Source: Ectobius pallidus
Taxonomy: Eukaryota; Arthropoda; Insecta; Blattodea; Ectobiidae
Length of the DNA stretch: 64,000 bases
Assembly (NCBI GenBank): GCA_964059195.1
Contig: CAXKWD010000002.1
Span: 164,368,559 to 164,432,558, forward strand
Reading direction: 5' to 3'
Translations under genes and position numbers: made by a program
The notes under the pieces: model-generated
What the model saw: the letters and a program-made list of their open reading frames with translations, nothing else
What the model was told of the DNA's origin: nothing
The model's database searches: none
In this document: positions 33,225-42,289 of the stretch, piece by piece
Position numbering within the stretch: the first letter of the stretch is position 1
Layout of the letters: each line of letters starts with the position of its first letter

Positions 33225-33270
33225 TGGTCTCCTATCGTTGATTATGCACGACGCTATTTGCGTCGTGACA
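33225..33270 (-). repeat. 46-bp stub of the Gypsy 5' LTR
   Basis: Identical to 26311-26356, the first 46 bases of the 3' LTR in element order. It is directly followed on the outside by the target duplication AAGC and on the inside by LINE sequence. Confidence 0.85.
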
Positions 33271-33765
33271 AAGCCTCCGTTGGCGTTACGAACTAACAGG
33301 ATTGTTGGCCCAGCAATACATTTCGTTGAAATATAATCGCATTTATGTTAAAATTAAAAAGTGTTGAAATAACATTATAAGCGTTAAATTTTCATTTCCT
33401 ATAAAATAAAACAGTGTTAATTCATTAATTATTCAAACTCTTTGTGCGCGTTACATGCTAAAAATTTACTTCTCCACCTCTTCCTGCCAGTCTTCGGCAA
33501 TTCCCAGCGTACTTCTTAGGTCATCACGTAGACAATGAAGATACAACGGTTATTCGCCATCTTGATATGTTGAAGAATCCGAATGGTGTTTTTACTTCTA
33601 TTAATATTAGGGCCCTTTATTTGTTCTCTGAAAATAACGTTATCATATATTCACATCAAATATTCAAAATACGAGATGTATATCCTTCTTACTATTTATC
33701 ATGTATTGCACATCTCTGTAGTAAATAGGCTAGAAGAATTCTCGATTTTTGTTGCAACGATCACT

Positions 33766-33895
33766 AATGGCGTAGTGGTTAAATCGATAGACTATAACAC
33801 TAGCGGTCTCGAGATTGAATCCCCATAGGTGCGAATTTTATACGATAGGAATAGGTAGGTAGGGTGAAGGAGAGAAGGGAGGTAATAGGGAAAAG
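33766..33895 (+). mobile_element. tRNA-derived SINE (family 3)
   Basis: The head reads ATGGCGTAGTGGTTAAATCG, with B-box-like GAGATTGAATCCCC at 33811-33824. The body has GATAGGAATAGGTAGGTAGG at 33843 on. The same order of blocks occurs on the minus strand at 56369-56500. It lies inside the outer CCCTAGTAG element. Confidence 0.65.
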
Positions 33896-34770
33896 AGGAG
33901 GAAGAGAGGAGAAAAGGGATGAAAGGGAAAATAAAAAATTAAATTTTCTGTGCTTCTAGTATTTCCGCCAGATGTCTCTGCGCTGCTAGTAGTTCCACCA
34001 TTACCTAATAGATGTCTCCCAACTGTTGGGATTTTGTTGTATATTGGTTGGCTACAGTTGGCAATTGGTTGGAAAAAATACTCCTTGGCAACGGAACCCC
34101 GACGGACATTCATAACCGTTGACCAACGAAACATGGCGATCATTTCCCAACATTGGCCCAACGATCTGTGCTACTAGGGCATAACATATTAAAGAAACAG
34201 AAACTGTGAGTAGCAAAATAAAGAAGAATCACATCAACAAAGACTAAAACTTAGGCATAACTTATGTTACAGCTGTTCAAGTCTAATTTACAAAAAAATA
34301 ATTTTCACGTCTTCCACCTTCTCCATAACTCTACTTTACATGAGTTGTAAAATGAATTAGAAGATGTGATGTTTTTGTTTTGTGAGGATATTGAATTGGC
34401 TATTCAAGAATATTCTTCGAGATCTATTGATTTTTAAAATATACAGGACAAATTGTCTCTTGTTAACGATTCCTTAAAAGTGAACATAGAGGATGAATTG
34501 TCAAAGTTTCAATTTGAACTACAGTATATGATTTTCAAGCTGATTCATTTCTTTAGAACAGTAAAGAAAATGAAATAACTTTTTCAGACTTTCAGTTAAA
34601 ACAACCATCAGTTTGTGAGTTTTATACAACTGGCCCTTAGTCCAGCAATATGTAAAGTACTTACTTTTTCATTAGGCTTATTAATGTCCATTACATGAAG
34701 CAACGAATTAAACATCAATCTCTGAATTATTCGGTTTTCGTTTATATGAGGTAGCCCATATTAGCTATGA
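33896..34770. other. Right arm of the CCCTAGTAG element, then no gene recognised
   Basis: A purine-rich stretch (33850-33930) follows the SINE. The element's right arm with CGTTGG words runs to 34179. From 34180 to about 34770 the sequence is AT-rich and carries no recognisable gene. Confidence 0.4.
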
Positions 34771-34774
34771 GATC

Positions 34775-34985
34775 CAGATTAACTCATGGTCTGTGTGGAA
34801 CAGTCAGTTAGGATCTGGTTTTCTGTTGGCAAAGTTGCAGGTTTGTTCCCAGCCATAGGCGATGATATTTATGTGTGCATGAATTTGATAGTCCCATGTC
34901 TGTGGATTTACAGTCATGTCAAAGAACTCCTGCAAAGCATAATTCCAGCAAACACTGATATTTAAAGGTCTAAGGAGCAGAATAC
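34775..34985 (+). mobile_element. Possible degenerate tRNA-derived SINE
   Basis: The sequence GTGGAACAGTCAGTTAGGAT followed by GCAGGTTTGTTCCCAGCC has the spacing and partial consensus of A and B boxes. The downstream body 'tgatagtcccatgtctgtgg' does not match the other SINEs here. This is weak. Confidence 0.35.
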
Positions 34986-35154
34986 AGCCATTGATAAATA
35001 ATAACCATAACCAACGAACCTCATTACCTTATTATATTACAATATCAACAGAGAATCAATGAAGCAATGAGAATAACATAGCTGGTTAGCATAATTTTAT
35101 AGGAGACTGGTTGAAAAACTCGGATGATAGTTTTCTATATATTTGTATATCTGC

Positions 35155-36536
35155 ATGGGCTGTCCGGCGGGTGCCAGATCAGGTGTTGATGTGCCAACGT
35201 TTCTACAGCCATGTAGCTGTCTTCTTCAGTGCACGTGCATCAGTGATATAGCCGAGGATGTACTCCTTATATAAAGCTATGTGTTCTGTTGAACGTTAGC
35301 GGGTGCCCACCAATCACAATGGAGACACCTGCTGGAGCGCTGTGATTGGTTGGCTGGTGTAAACAGTTGGTAGGAGCTCTAATGTCTCTTTCTGTATCAT
35401 TATGGTGCTCTAGAACGGGTTGCCCGATTTTCGGCAAGTCCAGGCCTTTATACCCATTAATATTCTGGAGTCGCCACACTATATCCCCTGCTTTTTTTAC
35501 CCTTCTCAGCCACCATCTCTCTTCTCTATTCAGGAGAGGGTGCAGTCAAAATTGATAGCGTTTCCTGTGCTTGCTGAATGGAGTACTATAGCCGACTTAT
35601 CTACAATGTTGCTTTGATAGTGGCGTATATGTTTTCATGCGTTCTGCCACTCTACAGCCTGTCCCTCCAATGTAGATATGGCCACAGCTGCAGGGTACCT
35701 TATATACACCTGCCATCTGTAGAAGTTCTAACTTGTTCTTGACTTGAACTAATTTGCACCCAAGTGTGTTGGGGGCACTGTAAGCAACCTTGATATTCTG
35801 TCGTCGTAGAATTTTTCCGATTCAGTCAGTGAAACCCTTCATGTAAGGGAGTAATGCTATCCTGCTATTATGTTCTGGTGGTCTTTGGTTGGTAGTGGAG
35901 CTGCCCAATGTCGAAGCTGTGTGTGTTGTTTTCAGTGTTTGTTCTATGGTTGCTGTGTGGTATCCATTACCTCGGGAGGTGTGCTGGAGGCCTTTCATTT
36001 CCTCTGACAGGCTCTCTGTGTCGGATACCTTGGCTGCTCTCGTCACTAAAGTCCTTAGTACACATCTCTTAATAGCTGCATGATAGTGGGAATTGGCATG
36101 TAGATATTGGTCTGTATGTGTTGGTTTACAGTAGATGGAGTGACCCATGCCATCCGCACGTTTCTTCACCAAGATATGCAGTAAAAGTAGGCAGCCATTC
36201 CTCTCTATCTCCATCGTGAACTTGATGTTGGTATGAGTAGAATAGCTACAGCTTTGGTTAATGTTGACTGTTGGACAAGTCTTTGGTCTCCATAAACAGA
36301 TCTGCTACAACAGGGAGAGAGGGACCCCATGGCAGCTCCCTCTACCTGGGCGTAGTACTTGTCTCTGCATTGGAAGAAGGTGGAACTGACACAGAATTCT
36401 GTAAGATCAGCCCATTCTGTTGGAAGATTCCAGTCTTGCAGTTTCTGTCTGATGATGTTGACAGCTTCATTGGTAGGAACCTTGGTGAAAATGTTGGCAA
36501 ATCAACACTTGACACGGCACCATCCGGACAGCCCAT
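35155..36536 (-). pseudogene. Penelope-like element: RT C-terminal part plus GIY-YIG endonuclease
   Basis: Minus-strand reading from about 36483 gives VPTNEAVNIIRQKLQDW, then YYAQVEGAAMGSLSP, the conserved RT motif of Penelope-like elements. The frame 36214-35822 continues ILVKKRADGMGHSIYCKPTH, then TDQYLHANSHYHAAIKRCVL, the typical RT-to-linker region. After an in-frame stop at 35822 the same frame resumes with IGKILRRQNIKVAYSAPNTL, then GVYKVPCSCGHIYIGGTG, a GIY-YIG nuclease core (about 35660-35715). The RT N-terminus is missing. Both outer ends carry a ~47-bp imperfect inverted repeat (35155-35202 and 36490-36536), so a piece of the 3' terminus is repeated in reverse at the truncated 5' side. 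Several stops make it inactive. Confidence 0.8.
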
Positions 36537-36540
36537 ATTA

Positions 36541-36698
36541 CAGTAATATGGGAACTATCGATGCTCTTCATTACTAAAAACCGAATTAATTAATCTAACT
36601 TACAAATATAGCCTACAGGTTAATAGGCTATATTTGTAAGTTATATTAATTAATTCGGTTTTTAGCAATGAAGAGCATCAATAGTTCCCATATTACTG
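36541..36698. mobile_element. Palindromic Tc1/mariner-like MITE, 158 bp
   Basis: The unit begins CAGTAATATGGGAACTATCG and ends in its complement, flanked by TA on each side (36539-36540, 36699-36700). The two arms pair along nearly the whole length, leaving an 8-base loop CAGGTTAA at 36616-36623. I count three or four arm mismatches. The TA duplication and CAGT start point to Tc1/mariner. No coding capacity. Confidence 0.75.
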
Positions 36699-36961
36699 TA
36701 ATATGATCTGGTGGATAAATTAATTCAATTAAAATCAGAAGCATTATTCCAAAAAGAAGTGCCATGACATGCGGGTGAATAAGAGACCTGTATTTTCAAA
36801 TAGTTTAGACCAGGGTCGGGAACGAAGGCACTGAAGGCGCGAAGTTACCCTCCCTCTCGTCCCCACTACTCTATTTCAGGAGCGAGGTAATGACAACTAA
36901 ACCGGTTGATTCAGAGACTAGTCGCGTGGCAATAAACCTGTTCAGTGCTGGCTTGTGTGCA

Positions 36962-38389
36962 ACATGAGTGAACGAAGAGTATTTAATCGGGACTGGGAGA
37001 ACAAGTATTTTTTTTCTTCAAGATGATAAAGCACAGGGTTTGATATGTCCTACTATTATTGACTACATTACAAGCTTTACCATCAGGAGGAATTTCAATT
37101 CGGCTCATGTTGGAACCTAAGGCGAGGTTCTATTACCAACAGAATTGTTGATCTGGCAAAAGTTTGGAGAAACGATTGATAGACATCGTTCATTTTCCCT
37201 TGCCATGGACGAAACTACTGAAAATAAAGATACTGCTCAACTTGCTGTGTTTATAAGACGTGTAGATACAGAATTAGCTGTGATCGAGGAGCTGCTGGAC
37301 ATTTATTCAATGAAAGATCACGCACGCGGTGAAGATATTTTTGTGGCAGTGATGATGATGATAGCGTGAAAGTTTAAGCTTGAATGGGACAAGTTGGTCT
37401 GCGTAGCTACAGCTCCAGCAATGGTGGGAAAAAAAAATGGGTCTAATAGTGAGACTGCAAAAATTCCTTTGTAGCTTTGTAGCCATTCACTGCATTATTC
37501 ACAGGGAAGCACTGTGTGCAAAACTTTGAATAACGTAATGGATACCTGTGTTAAGATTGTGAATGTAATCAGAGCGCATGCTCTGCGGCATAGACAATTT
37601 CAGGAAATTTTGATACTCACAGATTCCGAATACTTAGATTTACCATACTTCTGCCAGGTAAGATGGCTAACCAGAGGCAAAATGTTGCAAAGAATGTTTG
37701 ATCTACGGAAATAATACTATCCTAGCAACCAAAGGGATTGCAGTTCCAGAACTTAAAGATGATACTTTTGTTTGTGATTTTGCGTTCTTAAGCGATTCAA
37801 CGGTTCACGTAAATGAACTTAACCTATGTTTACAAGTTAAACACAACAAGATTGTACATTTAAGTTTTAACAGACTGTGTGAAAACATTCAATCAGAAAT
37901 TAAATATGTGGCAGAGCCAAATAGAAGAGAATAAATTGCACCATTTCCCATCCTTAAAATCGTTCATGAAAGATGAATTGCTTGATATGAAAGAAAAATA
38001 TATGGCACTATTACAGGAGTTATCAGGAGCATTCTCAGATAAATTTGTAGCCGTGCAAGCGTTAGACAATGACTGCAGGCTTTTCGAAAATCCATTTACA
38101 TTATGATCCTTTGGTGGGCCATGACGAACTGTAATTGGAATCAATTAACCTTCAAAGTAGCACACCATTGCGCAGTTCAGGAAAACTTGGTTTGGATTTA
38201 TACACTTCACTGCCGAAAACATTTCCCAAGCTGCGCCTTTTTGCAAGTAAATTACTGGCCATGTTTGGTACTACTTATCAATTTGAACAACTTTTCAGTC
38301 TATTGACCTTGAATAAGAGCTTGCTGGGAAGTCACATTTCTGATGAATATCTACGATGTGTTCTAGGTTTAAGTTCATCGAGTTTGTAG
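36962..38389 (+). pseudogene. hAT transposase, GTF2IRD2/Charlie8-like, multiple breaks
   Basis: Starts MSERRVFNRDWENKYFF, as in the transposase domain of GTF2IRD2-like proteins. The catalytic region follows with RHRSFSLAMDETTENKDTAQ (first Asp region), then DTCVKIVNVIRAHALRHRQF, LPYFCQVRWLTRGKMLQRMF ('C..VRWL..G' block), ELKDDTFVCDFAFLSDSTVH, and QVKHNKIVHLSFNRLCENI. The C-terminal dimerisation region reads FPKLRLFASKLLAMFGTTYQ and FEQLFSLL. Frame shifts occur around 37370-37500, 37710, 37930 and 38110, and the zinc-finger segment after the start is missing. It is therefore an inactive relic. The family matches the surrounding hAT ends. Confidence 0.8.
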
Positions 38390-38624
38390 TCTGTTATTAA
38401 AAAAGATAATATCTTCAAAGAGACTAAAAAGATGCCAACTGTCTAAATTAACACAGTGCCATTAAGAATACGCCAATATATAATAATGTACGTTTAAATA
38501 ATGTCAATACACTATTCAGCTAAGTTGTGACGTTTATTTTGAGAATTACGGTGTAGAAATCACTTAAATGCCACTAGTAACATAAGGGAAATAAGTAGAA
38601 CTAATTAATAAATTTTTATTATTA

Positions 38625-39900
38625 AATGAGAAATTTCCTCAAAACAGAGGTTTGTCTCCAACCAAACAAATACAACAGTCAAGCACTATCGCATAACTCA
38701 TCCTGTCACACAAAATATGATACCACCATTCAGAACTCTACACTGCTCACTACATTTCGCCACTTATCCCTGTCTTGTACATCTTCCTCCACTAAACCAA
38801 ATCTTTCCATTGACATGTGTACATTCTGTATCCAGGTAATAGCAGGTCGTCCTCTTCCTCTTCTTCTCTTACTTTCCCATTCCTGTACGATTCTAGGTAT
38901 TCTTTCTTCTCCCATTCTACGTATATGTCCATACCATCGAAGTCGTTTCCTTTCAATTGTGACTGCACTCTCTTCTTCTACTTCCATAATACGTCGTATT
39001 TCCGTATTCCTAATCCTATCTTTCCTAGATATCCTGGCAGACCGTCTCCAGAAGTCCATTTCCAGTGCGTTCAATCTGTTAACCTGTTTTTTATTTAATG
39101 TCCATGTTTCTGCTCCGTAGAAGACTATACTCAGTAGTATGGTTTTGAATATTTTCCTTTTTGTACTATTGATTATATTTCTACTCCATAAAATTGAATT
39201 TAACATTCCTATTATTTTCTTTCCACTAGTAATCTTTTGATTAATATCCATATTTGATGTCCCCTCTATTTCCAGAATTGAACCCAGGTATCGAAAATTT
39301 TGCATTTTTTTAATCCGTCTCCCATCAATGTATAGCTCATCTAGATCATTCGTCAAATATTCTGTCTTATCATAGTTTATCTTCAGTCCCCACCTTTGAT
39401 ATTCCATTGACAACTGACGACATACATAATTGGCATCTTCTCCATCCTGTGTTACTATTACCTGGTCATCTGCAAACAACAGGTGGTTTAAATATATTTC
39501 TTCAGATACCTCCAATCCCATCCTTTTGCATTTCCTAGACCAGATACGAAGGCTGATGTCTATATATATTTTGAAGAGTGTTGGTGACATGGGACATCCC
39601 TGAAGTAATCCTTTGCTTGTTCCAAATTTCCCAGAAAGTTTCCCCCCTATTTTAACCTGGCAGACATTGTGTCTGTATATTTGTTGTATTATTTTTATTA
39701 CTGAAGTATCTATGTTAGCCATATTTAATGCCTTCCAAAGCAGTTTCCTTGGTACAGAATCATATGCTTTTTCAAGGTCTATGAACACCAGACCAATATT
39801 CTCTCCCTTTCTATTGCATTTCTCTAGAACTTGCCTCAGCGTGAAATAAATAATGTTAATTATATAGACCTGCTTTTCTAAGCTCAAGGTTTGGTAAGAA
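38625..39900 (-). pseudogene. LINE RT C-terminal half, 385-codon frame, inserted in the hAT element
   Basis: The frame 39887-38730 opens within RT: GLVFIDLEKAYDSVPRKLLW (first Asp), SKGLLQGCPMSPTLFKIYID, and HLLFADDQVIVTQDGEDANY with FADD at about residue 136. Then come FRYLGSILEIEGTSNMDINQ, FYGAETWTLNKKQVNRLNAL, RKDRIRNTEIRRIMEVEEE, LRWYGHIRRMGEERIP and GRGRPAITWIQNV. The last blocks are the usual LINE C-terminal tail. The 5' half is absent and the 3' end near 38630 lies by a short TTATTATTAAA stretch. The open frame over 385 codons indicates a younger insertion than its host element. Exact edges and target duplication were not resolved. Confidence 0.85.
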
Positions 39901-40165
39901 TATTAGAACTGTGCTACAACGTTGCCATTGCGTCTTTCCTCGTGGTTGTCCCATTACCTTTCTTTGTGCCTTCCTAGCCAACTCTTCAGCAATTCAAGAG
40001 ATATTCATTACTTAAAAGATCTCTCATCCAATATCCGTGGTACCGCCACTGTAGCATGCGTCACGAGTCTGCCTACCTCTCAGGTAGAAGGAATGGGGAT
40101 GGGGCGAGCGTAGGGGTAGAGAACTTCTCACTCTCAGTGCATTGCTTGCCAAGCCTGGTTTAGAC

Positions 40166-40535
40166 AATAAATGGAAATATACTTCAATGAACTACTGTAC
40201 ATTATAAATAAGAAATGAGGTGGAACAATAAGCTTATACATATTTGGCCTATTAAACTGCTTAAGTTTTTACCCCGATTATTCTCGGGTTTTTAAGATTT
40301 AAAAAATATTACATTCCCAAGAAAACTCAAATAAAAGTATAATGCCTCCTTCTTCACTTTAAAACAAATAATGATGTGTTTCTCTCATTTATACAGTTAG
40401 CAATAAATGTGGCTACAAGAAAGCAGACATGCACTTCTGAAGGCTGCATTCATACGTTGCAGGGAGAGGGAATACCAGCTGATCTGATTATAGTAGGTGG
40501 TATAAAGGTGTTGTTTGCTCATGTTATTGAGCCGG
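40166..40535. other. No gene recognised
   Basis: AT-rich spacer between the hAT element and the first satellite array. Confidence 0.4.
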
Positions 40536-42055
40536 TGTAACGGGAAAACTTGACTTCGGGAGAATAAGACCCCCGACGTCAAAAAATCCCGGGAAAATAT
40601 TACCGGGGGTCTATTTTTCCCGGGATATTAGGAAGCAGGGTAAACTCTTCCCGGGAAAAATTGACGCACAACAAACAAAACGAACTTCAAAGAACTAATC
40701 GCCGCAGGTGGGTACAATCTTCCCAGGAGGAATTGACTTCACACAGGGGGGTTTATTATCCCGGGAAAATATTACCGGGGGTCTATTTTTCCCGGGATAT
40801 TAGGAAGCAGGGTAAAATCTTCCCGGGAAAAATTGACGCACAACAAACAAAACGAACTTCAAAGAACTAATCGCCGCAGGTGGGTACAATCCTCCCAGGA
40901 GGAATTGACTTCACACAGGGGGGTATTATTATCCCGGGAAAATATTACCGGGGGTCTATTTTTCCCGGGATATTAGGAAGCAGGGTAAAATCTTCCCGGG
41001 AAAAATTGACGCACAACAAACAACACGAACTTCAAAGAACTAATCGCCGCAGGTGGGTACAATCTTCCCAGGAGGAATTGACTTCACACAGGGGGGTATT
41101 ATTACCCCGGGAAAATAAGACCCCGAAGGAATCCTTGAATATATCAAAGAACAAGTTGCCGCTGGGGGGTATAAATACCCCGGGAAAATAAGACTCTCCA
41201 CACAAACATCAAAGAACTAGTAGCCGAAGGTGGGTACTATTTTCCCGGGAGGAATTGACTTCACACAGGGGGCATAATTATACCGGGAAAATAAGACCCC
41301 CCAAGGAATCCTTGAAGATATCAAAGAACAAGGTGCCGCTGGGGGGTGCTTTTAACCCAAGAAGAATTGACTTCACACGGGGGGGGGGTTAAAAATTCCC
41401 GGGAAAATAAGACTCCCCACACAAAAATCAAAGAACTAGTCGCCGCAGGTGGGTACTATTTTCCCAGGAGGAATTGACTTCACACAGGGGGGGGGGGTTA
41501 TAATTAACCCGGGAAAATAAGATCCCCTAAGGAATCCTTGATAATATCAATGAACAAGCTGCCGCTGGGGGAGCTTTTAACTTAAGGAAGAATTGACTTC
41601 AAACAGGGGGGTAAAAAATTCCCGGGAAAATAAGACTCCCCACGCAAAAATCAAAGAACTAGTCGCCGCAGGTGGGTACTATTTTCCCAGGAGGAATTGA
41701 CTTCACACAGGGGGGTATAATTACCCCGTGAAAATTGTAACGGGAAAACTTGACTTCGGGAGAATAAGACCCCCGACGTCAAAAATTCCCGGGAAAATAT
41801 TACCGGGGATCTATTTTTCCCGGGATATTAGGAAGTAGGGTAAAATCTCCCCGGGAAAAATTGACGCACAACAAACAACACGAACTTCAAAGAATTAATC
41901 GCCGCAGGTGGGTACAATCTTCCCAGGAGGAATTGACTTCACACAGGCGGGTATTATTACCCCGGGAAAAAAAAAAATATCCCCAAAGGAATCCTTGAAA
42001 ATATCATAGAACAAGGTGCCGCTGGGGGGGGGGTGTTATTGACCCAAGAGTAGTA
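40536..42055 (+). repeat. CCCGGG-rich satellite array with higher-order structure
   Basis: Three units of 172-173 bp start at 40588, 40760 and 40933 (CCCGGGAAAATATTACCGGG). They are followed by shorter related half-units sharing ATCAAAGAACTAGTCGCCGC, GGTGGGTACTATTTTCCC and GGAGGAATTGACTTCACACA. The opening phrase GTAACGGGAAAACTTGAC recurs at 41737, giving a higher-order period of 1201 bp. CCCGGG or near variants recur throughout. Open frames within the array are by-products of the repeat. Confidence 0.85.
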
Positions 42056-42289
42056 ATAGCGTAGATTTGTTAAATAAAAAATATGAAACCCTAAAACGAT
42101 GAATAGGTCGGTAAAGCAGAGACCTGCAATACCAACCTTATAACAAACCAAATTAAGATAATTAAGATAATTTTTAAAAATTAAGATAATTTTTTTTTAA
42201 ATCTAGTTTTATAATAATTTATAGGTAATCTTACGACCATCCATGACCAAAGGGTGGTTTTCACTCCACTTCCAATCTAACACAATTAA
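42056..42289. other. Spacer with three TTAAGATAA words
   Basis: Between the two satellites. The word TTAAGATAA occurs three times at about 42153-42190. The same word recurs beyond the second satellite (44815-44985). Confidence 0.5.

Larger units (their letters stand above)
23372..33270 (-). mobile_element. Gypsy-type LTR retrotransposon, defective, with LINE replacing its 5' end
   Basis: Minus-strand Gypsy element flanked by a 4-bp target duplication AAGC (23368-23371, 33271-33274). The 3' LTR (23372-26356) is about 2985 bp. The 5' LTR survives only as its first 46 bp (33225-33270), identical to 26311-26356. Immediately after those bases the sequence becomes a LINE (33224 to about 30908), which then runs directly into Gypsy gag. 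The rest of the 5' LTR, the primer site, the leader and the gag start are therefore missing. Pol has one frameshift and one nonsense codon. The copy cannot be transcribed from its own 5' LTR. Confidence 0.85.
23182..34179. mobile_element. DNA transposon with CCCTAGTAGCACA ends, split by the Gypsy insertion
   Basis: The left end CCCTAGTAGCACACTTCGTT and the complement of the right end, CCCTAGTAGCACAGATCGTT, are inverted repeats. Both continue into sequence rich in CGTTGG/CCAACG words. The element consists of 23182-23371 and 33275-34179, about 1.1 kb, with a SINE at 33766. The Gypsy element sits between two tandem units of about 56 bp (each ending in AATACATTTCGTTG). No transposase frame and no clear target duplication were found, so I leave the superfamily open. 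Confidence 0.6.
36811..40157 (+). mobile_element. hAT transposon (GTF2IRD2-like transposase) interrupted by a LINE
   Basis: Flanks are a perfect 8-bp target duplication GTTTAGAC (36803-36810, 40158-40165). Terminal repeats are CAGGGTCGGGAACGAAGGCA at the left and the complement CAGGCTTGGCAAGCAATGCA at the right. Without the LINE at about 38625-39900 the element is about 2.1 kb, a normal hAT size. Its transposase (36962-38389) is broken. Confidence 0.9.

Noticed and set aside
23182..34179. A giant Polinton/Maverick-type element between the CCCTAGTAG ends
   Set aside because: No DNA polymerase B, packaging ATPase, protease or capsid-like frame; the bulk is a Gypsy element with its own target duplication plus a LINE.
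35822..36546. Plus-strand frames opposite the Penelope-like element
   Set aside because: Shadow frames; the minus strand carries the recognisable RT and GIY-YIG motifs.
40661..41191. Two open frames (69 and 103 codons) inside the CCCGGG satellite
   Set aside because: They follow the repeat unit, overlap in different registers and have no start context or family resemblance; they are treated as by-products of the tandem DNA.
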